Of a DNA stretch of 12,793 nt, positions 1 to 7,265 are shown in pieces. Both the position numbers and the translations under genes were made by a program. Below the pieces are notes generated by a model. It saw nothing but the letters and a program-made list of their open reading frames with translations. It did no database searches and had not been told where the DNA came from. This stretch comes from UBA7672 sp964550535 (GTDB lineage Bacteria > Pseudomonadota > Alphaproteobacteria > Caulobacterales > Hyphomonadaceae). Position 1 is the first letter of the stretch, and every line of letters begins with the position of its first letter. The stretch is taken from contig CAZJZQ010000094.1 in assembly GCA_964550535.1 (NCBI GenBank), positions 1 through 12,793 of the forward strand, read 5' to 3'.

Positions 1-105
1 GCTCTGGCGGGGACCGTGGTCCTCATCATCTGGCGCCCACCTGGCTTGCTGGGTCAAACGGGAATGAAAAACTCCGCACGGCGCATGCGGCGCCGCCACC
101 TATAC
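1..105 (+). ncRNA. ssrS: 6S RNA, 3' part (cut by window edge)
   Basis: This looks like the 3' half of an alphaproteobacterial 6S RNA, the RNA that binds the housekeeping RNA polymerase holoenzyme and mimics an open promoter. Visible are an apical hairpin (GGGGAC/GTCCTC around a CGTG loop, about 9-24), then an unpaired-looking CCCACCTGG stretch suited to the 3' side of the central bubble. A GC-rich 3' segment ends near GCGCCGCCACC. The 5' half that would close the long rod lies outside the window, so the fold cannot be verified. Context supports the call: in many proteobacteria 6S RNA lies just upstream of the 5-formyltetrahydrofolate cyclo-ligase gene, which is present here at 617. Unusually, a minus-strand VanZ gene lies between them. 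The 3' end is approximate. Confidence 0.55.
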
Positions 106-125
106 TTGGCCTTCTTTGAGGGGCC

Positions 126-512
126 CTACGCTTTCCGGCCCGCCAGAAAATCCCGGACAGTCTGAACGGCTGCGATAGCGAAAGTTCCGAATCCGAAACC
201 GGCCAGTGCGCCAACAAGACTGGCCGACAGGTCATCGACGGACGCTTGCCGGTGCGCCGAAAATGGACCCTGCAGAACTTCGAAGCCGAGCGCGAAGGCG
301 AAGACGAACACCATCGCGCCGGTGCGCAACGGCGCCTGGCGCACGAATGCTGCAACAAAGCCGAGCACGCCAAACCCCAGCAGGTGGCGGTCGCCATCGT
401 CGGTGACATAGCGGGTCAGCGGGTCCTCATCCGACAAGCCGCCCCAGAGAAGCAGGACGAGCAGAGCGAACACCACGACCAGCCACACTCTCACTTTCAG
501 CTTTCCAGCCAC
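126..512 (-). CDS. VanZ-like small membrane protein
   Basis: This 128-residue protein has four predicted hydrophobic segments (about residues 8-26, 44-60, 66-82 and 96-115). It carries the VanZ-family pattern: a DGDRHLLGF stretch before the second helix, then FEVLQG followed by HRQASVDDLSAS and a glycine-rich last helix (family form E..Q...R..s..D......G). VanZ of enterococci gives low-level teicoplanin resistance, but most chromosomal relatives have no known role, so resistance should not be assumed. The start is GTG at 512, supported by a GGAG ribosome-binding site about 8 nt upstream (reverse-strand ggagtccattGTG); I see no better in-frame ATG. It points toward the 6S RNA and away from the folate gene. 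Membrane location is confident; function is unknown. Confidence 0.8.
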   Translation of the reverse strand: MAGKLKVRVWLVVVFALLVLLLWGGLSDEDPLTRYVTDDGDRHLLGFGVLGFVAAFVRQAPLRTGAMVFVFAFALGFEVLQGPFSAHRQASVDDLSASLVGALAGFGFGTFAIAAVQTVRDFLAGRKA

Positions 513-539
513 AATGGACTCCGTTCCGGCGGTTCAAGC

Positions 540-568
540 GTCTTAGCTGCGTGACGCTGCAACGCCAA
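540..568 (-). promoter_or_regulatory. possible promoter of the VanZ-like gene
   Basis: On the reverse strand, TTGGCG (563-568) and TAAGAC (540-545) are separated by 17 bp, which would place the transcript start near 533, about 20 nt before the GTG start. The -10 match is poor (three of six bases). A short inverted repeat, AGCGTC/GACGCT (537-542 and 553-558), overlaps it. Suggestive only. Confidence 0.25.
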
Positions 569-616
569 CCGCGCGGGGCTGGACGAATGGGCCCGGCGCG
601 GGCACAGAAAAAACAC

Positions 617-1207
617 ATGAGCGATCTTGCCGACCAGAAATCCATCCTTCGCGGCCACATGCGCGAAATCCGGGCAGAAGCCGCCGCCCGTGACCCCGAC
701 GCGGCCGGGCGTCTGGCCGGGCGCTTTCCGATGAAATTGTTCGATCGCTATGGTCCTGTCGTGTCCGGCTATGTCGCGATCGGCGAGGAGCTTGATCCGG
801 CGCCGCTGCTGGAAAGGCTGGCGGCCAATGGCGCGAAGGTCGCCTTGCCCCGCATAGAGAGCGATGGCCGCATGACATTCCGCGATGCGAACGAGGCGCT
901 CCGCGAGAAGGGGCCCTTTGGTCTGACCCAGCCCTCGGACAAAGCTGTCGAACTCACACCCAGCCTTATCCTCGCGCCGCTGCTGGCGTTCGATGCGCGG
1001 GGCGCCCGGCTTGGCTATGGCAAGGGTCACTATGATCGCGCCATCGCACGTCTGCGGGCGCAGGGACGTGTCTTCTACCTCGGTCTGGCCTATGCTCAGC
1101 AGCAGGCCGACGTCGTACCCGCCGAACGGCACGACATCCCGCTCGACTGGGTCGAAACCCCGCTCAATTCCATCCCGCTATTCCTGGGCCGGGCCATGGC
1201 GCGATAG
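617..1207 (+). CDS. fthfS: 5-formyltetrahydrofolate cyclo-ligase
   Basis: This cytosolic enzyme (MTHFS, EC 6.3.3.2, ygfA family) uses ATP to convert 5-formyl-THF to 5,10-methenyl-THF, returning stored folate to the one-carbon pool. The protein has 196 residues, the normal family length. The hallmark phosphate-binding motif GYGKGHYDR is at residues 133-141. Before it come the typical GYVAIGEELDP (51-61) and KVALPRI (74-80) segments, and near the end the HDIPLDWVETP segment. The frame is open upstream to an ATG at 551, but the extra 22 residues are basic and unlike the family, so ATG 617 is preferred. Its Shine-Dalgarno sequence is weak (A-rich acagaaaaaacac). In many proteobacteria this gene is co-transcribed with 6S RNA; here a transcript from the 6S promoter would run antisense across the VanZ-like gene. 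Confidence 0.93.
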   Translation: MSDLADQKSILRGHMREIRAEAAARDPDAAGRLAGRFPMKLFDRYGPVVSGYVAIGEELDPAPLLERLAANGAKVALPRIESDGRMTFRDANEALREKGPFGLTQPSDKAVELTPSLILAPLLAFDARGARLGYGKGHYDRAIARLRAQGRVFYLGLAYAQQQADVVPAERHDIPLDWVETPLNSIPLFLGRAMAR

Positions 1208-1244
1208 CGCTGTTCGCGCTTGCCCAAGGCGGGCGACGGGTTCA

Positions 1245-1255
1245 GCATCCTTTGC
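1245..1255 (+). promoter_or_regulatory. shared 11-mer upstream of the S8 gene
   Basis: GCATCCTTTGC lies 45 nt before the S8 start codon. The identical 11-mer lies 39 nt before the quinone-reductase-like gene (11234-11244). Similar position in two unrelated leaders suggests a promoter -10 region or another shared element. A TTGCCC (1220-1225) upstream is the only weak -35 candidate here, and its spacing is too long to be convincing. Confidence 0.3.
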
Positions 1256-1289
1256 TTGGGAGATTCGCTCAGGCGATGGGGAAATCAGC

Positions 1290-3614
1290 ATGTCGAACGC
1301 CGGCCACGGCGCGGATAGCCTGTTGGGCAAGCCCGGAACGGTGGTTCGCGCAGCGCTTTTGATTTCGTTGACAGCGGCCTCGCTGACGGCTTGCGCCAGC
1401 GGCGGGGGAGGTGGTGATCCACCACCTCCGCCATCGCCCATTGGTCCGCCGCCGCCGCCTCCACCGCCGCCATCCCTGCTGCCGCCGTTCCCGCCGCCTG
1501 TGGGTGTGGCGGCGCAGTTCGAGACTGCCGAGTATTTCGGATCGGAATTTAGGACCGACAATCGCAGCGGTCTTGGCGTTATCGGGGCCTCTTCGGCCTA
1601 TGCCCGTGGGGCGACCGGACAGGGGATTGTGGTCGCTGTCATCGATACAGGGGTGGACGCGGACACGCGCGAACTGGCGGGCCAGTTCGCCGGAGTGCAC
1701 GATGTTGTACCCGGACGCAGCGCGACCGACATTGACGACGGCTATCACGGCACGCTGGTCAGCAGCGTCATCGTTGCCAAGAAGGACGGTACGGGCATTC
1801 ACGGCGTCGCTTACGAGGCCAAAGTTCTCTCTATCCGCGCCGATACGCCGGGCTCCTGCCAGACAACAGGCGAGGACGAAGGCTGCTCCTTCGGCGAGGC
1901 CAATGTGGCTGCGGCGATCAACTACGCCGTGGCGAACGGCGCGCGGGTCATCAACATGTCCCTTGGCGGCGAGCCGGATAACGATCCCCGTATGGAGAAC
2001 GCCATACGCGCCGCCGTCGCAGCCGGCGTGCTGGTGGTGATCTCGGCTGGCAATGATGGTGAGCTGCCGACCGCTACCGAGGCTGCAAAGGGAACCTCGC
2101 CGTCCGAACCGGCGAATATCGCGGGGACCACGGATGCGCTCGGCCGCGTCGTGGCCGTGGGCGCCATTGACCGCAACCGCAAGATTACCGATTTTTCCAA
2201 TCGTGCGGCGCAAACGAAGACGCACTATCTTCTTGCGCCCGGTCAATCGGTTATCACCGCAGGCGAGGACGACAATTATTACAGTGTTTCTGGCACGTCG
2301 TTCGCTGCGCCTCATGTCGCGGGGGCTCTCGCGCTCATGCTTGACCTGTTTCCCAACATTGCGCCGGAAAACGCGCTGAAGGCGTTATTGATTACGGCTG
2401 ACGATTATGTCGACGCCGCGCTGGATCCAATCCTCGGTATCCAGGCAGGCGCCGGGGCCGACGATGTGTCGGGAATGGGCATTCTCAACCTTGCGCGCGC
2501 CTTCAATCCTATCGGCGCCACGACAATGAGTTTCGACGGCGTGTCCGTGCCGCTCAATCAAGCTCTGGGTCCGGCGCAAGGCGCAACAGGCGACTGGGTG
2601 CAGGCCTCCGGCGCCTTCGACGGTCTTGTCTTTCAGGACGTGTTTGAGCGCGGATTCAGAATCGGGCAGGCTGGCTTGACCGCTGCACGCGCGCCCTTCT
2701 CCGATTTTGCGGTGCGCGCGGATTACGCACGCGGTCAGGCGCGCGCCTTTACAATTGGGCCCGCTCAGCTCGCATGGTTCAATGCGCCGCCTGAATCCTA
2801 TGACCCGCGCAAGCCGTGGGCTGAAGCGCCGGATCCGGCCTTCACCCTGCGTTACAGCCTGGGCGGTACGGAGTTCGCTGGCGGCCAGGGCGGCGGGCCT
2901 GACCGCATCGCGACCGGCATGATGCTGGTCGATGACCGCTCCGGATCGTCCGTGCTCGGCTCAGGCGACCAGTGGGCCAGTTTCAGCCACGCGGCCGGCC
3001 CGGTGACATTCGACCTGCGCACATCGTCAGGTTCGGGCCGTTCCGCCTCCGGCGCCGGCATTTCGCGTACAGGCGAGGGCTGGGGGATGCGGCTTGGATA
3101 TGCATCTTATACCGACGAGGTCACAGCGCTTGGCGGTTCCCTGCAAAGCCGGTTCGGCGGTGATGACGCATCGCGCCTCTCCGCCATCAGCTTCGAGGCG
3201 GCGCGCGAAATTGGCGGCTGGCGCCTCAGCGGCGCCGTCGAGGGCGCCACGGCGGATATTCCCATGGTGAACGCGGCGGGTGTCTGGACCAGCGCTTGGC
3301 TGGTCAGCGCCGAGCATCCGTTCGCGGGCGGTGATCTGCGCTTCAGCGCCGCCCAACCCCGCCGCGCCGAGGGCGGTGAACTGTCGTTCAGCGCTCCTGT
3401 CGAAGTGCTGAAATCAGGTGCGCTTCGCTTCGAGGATCGCGTGGCAACGCTCACCCCCAGCGGTCGCGAAGTTGACTTGGAAACGTCATGGCGCACATGG
3501 CTTGACGACGGCACCAGCTTTGAGACGGCGGCGGTGCTGTCGATGCAGGCGAACCACATCGCATCGGCTGATCCCGAAACTGCCGTCTGGGCCGGTCTGC
3601 GCCGCAGGTGGTAG
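1290..3614 (+). CDS. S8 subtilisin-like lipoprotein peptidase, possible autotransporter
   Basis: A predicted surface or secreted serine endopeptidase of 774 residues. Residues 1-35 form a lipoprotein signal peptide: a hydrophobic stretch, then the lipobox LTAC with Cys35 as the lipidated residue. A flexible Gly run (38-42) and a Pro-rich tract (44-70) follow. The S8 catalytic domain (about 85-400) shows the complete triad: Asp119 in VIDTGVD, His153 in YHGT and Ser337 in GTSFAAPHVAG, with oxyanion Asn255 in SAGNDG. The remaining 370 residues are rich in Gly, aromatics and short alternating segments and end in WAGLRRRW, resembling an outer-membrane barrel terminus. Lipidated S8 autotransporters are known (NalP of Neisseria). 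The barrel assignment is inference; the peptidase call is firm. ATG 1290 is chosen because it gives the lipoprotein signal and follows GGGGAA by 6 nt, although the frame is open from 993. Confidence 0.9.
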   Translation: MSNAGHGADSLLGKPGTVVRAALLISLTAASLTACASGGGGGDPPPPPSPIGPPPPPPPPPSLLPPFPPPVGVAAQFETAEYFGSEFRTDNRSGLGVIGASSAYARGATGQGIVVAVIDTGVDADTRELAGQFAGVHDVVPGRSATDIDDGYHGTLVSSVIVAKKDGTGIHGVAYEAKVLSIRADTPGSCQTTGEDEGCSFGEANVAAAINYAVANGARVINMSLGGEPDNDPRMENAIRAAVAAGVLVVISAGNDGELPTATEAAKGTSPSEPANIAGTTDALGRVVAVGAIDRNRKITDFSNRAAQTKTHYLLAPGQSVITAGEDDNYYSVSGTSFAAPHVAGALALMLDLFPNIAPENALKALLITADDYVDAALDPILGIQAGAGADDVSGMGILNLARAFNPIGATTMSFDGVSVPLNQALGPAQGATGDWVQASGAFDGLVFQDVFERGFRIGQAGLTAARAPFSDFAVRADYARGQARAFTIGPAQLAWFNAPPESYDPRKPWAEAPDPAFTLRYSLGGTEFAGGQGGGPDRIATGMMLVDDRSGSSVLGSGDQWASFSHAAGPVTFDLRTSSGSGRSASGAGISRTGEGWGMRLGYASYTDEVTALGGSLQSRFGGDDASRLSAISFEAAREIGGWRLSGAVEGATADIPMVNAAGVWTSAWLVSAEHPFAGGDLRFSAAQPRRAEGGELSFSAPVEVLKSGALRFEDRVATLTPSGREVDLETSWRTWLDDGTSFETAAVLSMQANHIASADPETAVWAGLRRRW
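1419..1499 (+). repeat. CCN-rich low-complexity tract encoding a polyproline linker
   Basis: A run of proline codons, including nine in a row, encodes residues 44-70 of the S8 lipoprotein. It is a spacer between the lipid anchor and the catalytic domain. Such tracts are prone to slippage and length variation, and on the DNA they also create long spurious open frames on the opposite strand. Confidence 0.75.
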
Positions 3615-3617
3615 GCG

Positions 3618-5771
3618 TTACGACCCTGGCCCCAGGCGTTCGATGAAGAATTCCATCATGCGGAGCTGGTCCATCGATGTGTGGCCGCGGTCGGGGCCGA
3701 CCATGACCTCGAAGCTCTTGCCCGCCCCCTGAAGCGCGCGGATCAGTTGCAGCGCGTTCTTGGGGTGAACATTGTCGTCGGACGTGCCGTAGAAAATCAT
3801 CAAGTCGCCCTTCAGCCCCTCAACGTACGTCAATGCGGCTGCGCGGTCATACGCATCGGGGTTGGTCTGGGGCAGGCCGAGATAGCGTTCCGAATAAACA
3901 GTGTCGTAAAGGCGATAATCGCTGACCGGTGAGTTGCTCACCGCCGCCTGCACAACATCCGGATGCCGCATCAGCGTCAGAGCCGACACCGATCCGCCAT
4001 ACGACGTTCCGAACATGCCGACGCGGTCCGCATCGAACCATGGCCTGTCGCGCAGCGATTTGAGGCCTGCCGCGAAATCGTCGATCTCCGCCACGCCGAG
4101 CTGCTGATAGACTGTATCCATCAGCTCGCGCCCGTAGCCCGGGGCCGTACGCGCGTCCATGCGCACGATAACGAATCCGAACTCCGCCAGTGAATGCGGC
4201 GCATAGAAAGTCTCCGCCGCACCCGCCGATCCCGGGCCGCCATAGACTGTGGCGAGCGCGGGATATTTCTTCGCCGGGTCGAAATCTGATGGAAATTGTA
4301 GCACTCCGTGCAGGCGTGTCTGTCCATCCGCCGACAGGAAAGAGAAAGCCTCGGCGCGACCGAACCGGGCCTTGGTCATCTCGCTCGTGTCCGCGCGCGC
4401 GATCTCGGCCAGGACTTTCCCGCTGGCGTCGAGCAGGCGGGAAACCGGCGCGCTGTTGTGCGTTTGCGCCGTGTCCACAACATAGCGCCCATCGGGCGAC
4501 AGCGAAGCCCGGTGATGAAACGCCGGATCGGTGATGCGCCGGTCATCGCTCCCGTCCAGCTTCACGCGATGAAGCTGCGTCTTCATGTGGTTGTCGCCGG
4601 AGCGCGCCGTGTACCACAGCACGCCGTCCTTTTCGTCCACGCGCTGGACCTCGATCACATCGAAGGCGTGGCTTGTCAGTGTGGCGAGCTGCCGGCCATC
4701 GAGATGGTAGAGGTAGAAATTGCGATAGCCATTGCGTTCGGAAGTCCAGACGAAACGCTTGCCGTCGTTCAGGAAGACCGGCTGCGATCCGCTGGCCCAG
4801 CTCTGCGATCGCTCCTCGCGAACCACGCTGCGGCAGGCGCCGGTTTCGGCGGAGCATGCGGCAAGGTCGAACACCTTCTGCAACCTGTCAGCGCGCCGGA
4901 TCAGAAGTTCTGAACCATCCTTCGTCCAGTCGCCGGACCACGCATAATGTCCAATGACTTCATTGCTGAATGGCTGCCCGCCGCGCACGTCGAGCGAGAT
5001 CGTCTTGCCCGATCTGACATCGTAAATGCGGTAGTCAGGCACGGGATTGTCCGCGCCCGGATGCGGATAGGCCTGCGTCAGCACCGTGGATTGCGTTTTC
5101 GTCTGATCGAGTTGCAGGAAATAATCCTGCACCTTCGTTTCATCGAACCGCATCCACGCGACCTTGCGGCTGTCCGGCGACCACCACACAGGGGACCGGA
5201 CATTGAATTCCTCAAGATACACATAGCTGCCCACGCCATTGCGTATGCGGGCCGCCGCGCCGCCATCCGTGGACAGCGCGATGGGAGAGCCACTGCCGTC
5301 GCGCGGCGTCAGCCACATATTGTAGTCGCCCGAATAGGCGCGCCACTTCCCGTCCGGCGATGTGACGTCGGCCTCTGCGCCGCGCCCGCGCGCCAGCACC
5401 AGCGGCGTTTCAGACGGCGATCCCGTAGTCCCGAAGGCGGGACGCGGAGTCATGGACGCGGGCCCAATGTCTTTGGTCCGGCGGCGGCGGACGTCATAGC
5501 GCCACTTGCTGCCATCGAATGTGTATTCAAAGGATCGTGAGTCGGACGCCCATACGGGCGTGATGGCGGCGAAGTCGCTGGCCGGCGGGATCTTGGGCGA
5601 CATTTCGGCCCAGTTGGCGTATCCCGGCATCTCCTTGATGCGAGATTGCGCTGTCGCGGGTGAGAGGGCGGCGCCCATCGCAACCGCGAGAACCGCAGCA
5701 AAAGCAGCCGCGAGATGCCTGTGCCGGGGGCGACGGAGCGATGAACCAGAGATCGGCGTACGGTCGTTCAT
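3618..5771 (-). CDS. DPP4-like S9 family peptidase, exported
   Basis: A 717-residue periplasmic peptidase of the prolyl oligopeptidase clan, probably dipeptidyl peptidase IV-like, removing N-terminal dipeptides. It has a signal peptide with a basic n-region, a hydrophobic core (about 20-36) and probable cleavage after ATA at residue 41. The beta-propeller half carries the YLEEFNVR...WWSPDSRKVAW segment. Its Glu187-Glu188 pair corresponds to the DPP4 double-Glu motif that holds the substrate amino terminus. The hydrolase half has YGGPGS (Tyr510, oxyanion), nucleophile Ser590 in GTSYGGS, acid Asp665/666 in GTSDDNVH, and His697 in DRGH. The start codon follows GGGAGG by 4 nt. Upstream on the reverse strand, AATAAT (5810-5815) resembles a -10 box, with no good -35. 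Its stop lies 3 bp from that of the S8 gene. DPP4-type specificity is inferred from the Glu pair; the family call is firm. Confidence 0.92.
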   Translation of the reverse strand: MNDRTPISGSSLRRPRHRHLAAAFAAVLAVAMGAALSPATAQSRIKEMPGYANWAEMSPKIPPASDFAAITPVWASDSRSFEYTFDGSKWRYDVRRRRTKDIGPASMTPRPAFGTTGSPSETPLVLARGRGAEADVTSPDGKWRAYSGDYNMWLTPRDGSGSPIALSTDGGAAARIRNGVGSYVYLEEFNVRSPVWWSPDSRKVAWMRFDETKVQDYFLQLDQTKTQSTVLTQAYPHPGADNPVPDYRIYDVRSGKTISLDVRGGQPFSNEVIGHYAWSGDWTKDGSELLIRRADRLQKVFDLAACSAETGACRSVVREERSQSWASGSQPVFLNDGKRFVWTSERNGYRNFYLYHLDGRQLATLTSHAFDVIEVQRVDEKDGVLWYTARSGDNHMKTQLHRVKLDGSDDRRITDPAFHHRASLSPDGRYVVDTAQTHNSAPVSRLLDASGKVLAEIARADTSEMTKARFGRAEAFSFLSADGQTRLHGVLQFPSDFDPAKKYPALATVYGGPGSAGAAETFYAPHSLAEFGFVIVRMDARTAPGYGRELMDTVYQQLGVAEIDDFAAGLKSLRDRPWFDADRVGMFGTSYGGSVSALTLMRHPDVVQAAVSNSPVSDYRLYDTVYSERYLGLPQTNPDAYDRAAALTYVEGLKGDLMIFYGTSDDNVHPKNALQLIRALQGAGKSFEVMVGPDRGHTSMDQLRMMEFFIERLGPGS

Positions 5772-5877
5772 ATGTCCTCCCGGTCCCGTTTCTGCGCCGG
5801 GTCCTGATCATTATTGTGCGGGCAGTTTGACCACAGGTCGAGCCCCGGATGACCTTGGGGACGGTCATCGCGGCGGC

Positions 5878-5906
5878 TTGCGGCGAATCCGGCGCGGTCC
5901 TATCCG
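5878..5906 (+). promoter_or_regulatory. promoter of the MFS gene, predicted leaderless
   Basis: TTGCGG (5878-5883) and TATCCG (5901-5906) are separated by exactly 17 bp. The usual 6-7 nt step after the -10 box puts the transcript start at about 5913, which is the A of the second ATG of an ATGATG pair. No Shine-Dalgarno sequence fits between promoter and start, so a leaderless transcript is predicted. Confidence 0.5.
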
Positions 5907-5912
5907 GGAATG

Positions 5913-7199
5913 ATGAACACCACGCCGCCGCTGCATACGCCTCGTCCGGACCGCCGCGGCGCTTTCCTGCTTCTGTTTTTCTGTCTTCTGGCGGTTGGCG
6001 CCGGCAACACGATGCTTACGGCTGCGGTCCTGCCGCCTCTGACGCGCGAACTTGGTCTGCCGGACTGGACGGCGGGCGCGATCTTCTCGCTGTCCGCCGC
6101 TATCTGGGTTCTGACGGCGCCGTATTGGGGGGCGCAGTCCAACACATGGGGCCGGCGGCCGGTGACGGCCACCGGCATGTTCGGCTTCGCGGCGTCCATG
6201 CTGCTGTTTGCTCTGGCGTCGGTGGCGGCGCTGCTCGGGTGGATCAGCGGCTGGATCCTGATTTTCGTCCTGTTGCTTGGCGCACGCACCCTGTTCGGCG
6301 TGTTTGGCTCGGCCACCAATCCCGCCGCGCAGGCCTATGTCGCCGACCGCACCACGCGTGAGGAGCGGACGGATGAGATTGCGACTCTCACGTCCGGCTT
6401 CACCCTGGGCCAGATCGCCGGACCGGCTGCGGCGGCCGTGCTGATCACCATCGGCGGCATGCTGTCGCCGACCATCGGTCTGGTCGCTCCGGTGGTGGTC
6501 ATCACGATTATTGCAGCCGTCATCGGCGTGCTGGTGCTGAAGACCCTGCCCGAAAATCGTCCGCCGCAGTCGGATGCCGGCCTGGCGCGATCCGGCGCAA
6601 AAGGGTTGTGGCGCTCGCCCGGCGTGTTTCCCTTCCTGCTTTATGCTGTGGGATTGTCTCTGGCGACAGGCGTTCTCTCGCAGACCTTTCCCTATGCGAT
6701 CATGGATCGCATGGGCGTCTCGGGCGCAGCCTCCGCGCAATACACAGGTCCGGCGATGACCATGGGCGCCATGGCTACGCTGATAGCGCAGCTGGTCCTG
6801 ATCCCGCGCCTCAAACTGCCTGTGCGGTCGCTGATGGTATATGGCGCGCTGCTGCTGGCGATGTCGTCGCTGTTCATGGTGTGGGCGCAGGATTTTGCAC
6901 TGTTCGCCTTCGCGCAGATCCTGTTCGGCTTCGGGCAGGGCCTGTCGCGCCCCGGTTTTTCTGCGGGCGCTTCGCTGGCGGCGACGCACGAACAGCAGGG
7001 CGATGTGGCAGGCCTCGTGACCGCCGCCAACGGCATGGGGTTTGTCGTTTCACCGCTGTTCGGGTTGTGGATGTATGAGAACGTTTCCCCGTCATCGCCC
7101 TTTATTTTTACGGCGGTGTTGGTCGCTGTGATGGCTATCTACGCCTATTTCGCCGCGAAAGCGGGCAGCGTGATCCGCGAAAGCCCGCCAGACCAGTGA
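5913..7199 (+). CDS. major facilitator superfamily transporter
   Basis: An inner-membrane transporter of 428 residues with about 12 hydrophobic helices, the usual MFS length. Motif A in the loop after helix 2 is clear (GAQSNTWGRRP, about residues 73-83, with the Gly and the Gly-Arg-Arg end). Helix 5 has GQIAGPAAAAVL (about 166-177), resembling motif C of drug:proton antiporters. The N-terminal LPPLTRELGL and the later PNPAAQAYVADRT-like segment also fit the DHA1-type branch. The substrate cannot be told; drug or metabolite efflux is possible. ATGs at 5910 and 5913 are both open; 5913 is chosen because the promoter spacing places the transcript start there. It is transcribed divergently from the S9 peptidase across about 140 bp and converges on the small membrane protein gene. 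Confidence 0.9.
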   Translation: MNTTPPLHTPRPDRRGAFLLLFFCLLAVGAGNTMLTAAVLPPLTRELGLPDWTAGAIFSLSAAIWVLTAPYWGAQSNTWGRRPVTATGMFGFAASMLLFALASVAALLGWISGWILIFVLLLGARTLFGVFGSATNPAAQAYVADRTTREERTDEIATLTSGFTLGQIAGPAAAAVLITIGGMLSPTIGLVAPVVVITIIAAVIGVLVLKTLPENRPPQSDAGLARSGAKGLWRSPGVFPFLLYAVGLSLATGVLSQTFPYAIMDRMGVSGAASAQYTGPAMTMGAMATLIAQLVLIPRLKLPVRSLMVYGALLLAMSSLFMVWAQDFALFAFAQILFGFGQGLSRPGFSAGASLAATHEQQGDVAGLVTAANGMGFVVSPLFGLWMYENVSPSSPFIFTAVLVAVMAIYAYFAAKAGSVIRESPPDQ

Positions 7200-7224
7200 T
7201 CGGAGCCACTGTTCCAGCGGGCCG

Positions 7225-7246
7225 CGCAGCTGCTCTAGGCGCTGCG
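7225..7246. terminator. hairpin between convergent genes
   Basis: CGCAGC and GCTGCG form a perfect 6-bp stem around a 10-nt loop in the 66-bp gap between the MFS gene and the convergent small membrane protein gene. There is no T-run on either side, so if it ends transcription it is not a classical intrinsic terminator. It is the only candidate in this gap. Confidence 0.3.
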
Positions 7247-7265
7247 ATGCGGATCTTTCGGCAGT

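Noticed and set aside
126..512. Teicoplanin resistance gene
   Set aside because: Only the VanZ-like family pattern is present, with no van cluster nearby; chromosomal VanZ-like proteins are common and mostly uncharacterised.
551..616. Alternative ATG for the folate cyclo-ligase
   Set aside because: The extra 22 residues are basic and not family-like; ATG 617 gives the usual length.
497..1132. Reverse-strand open frame (211 codons) opposite the folate cyclo-ligase gene
   Set aside because: It lies antisense to a confident family member and has no recognisable motif.
993..1289. Upstream extension of the S8 peptidase frame
   Set aside because: It overlaps the folate cyclo-ligase gene out of frame and would bury the lipoprotein signal peptide 99 residues inside the protein.
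1269..2315. Long reverse-strand open frame (348 codons) opposite the S8 peptidase
   Set aside because: It is antisense to a domain with a complete catalytic triad, is Arg/His/Gly-rich with no motif, and arises from GC-rich codon use and the proline tract.
4308..5540. Plus-strand open frames (about 200 codons each) opposite the S9 peptidase
   Set aside because: Antisense to a full-length peptidase with all catalytic residues; no ribosome-binding site or motif.
5865..6989. Reverse-strand open frame (374 codons) opposite the MFS gene
   Set aside because: The translation is Arg/Gln-rich low complexity with no domain; the plus strand encodes a clear transporter.
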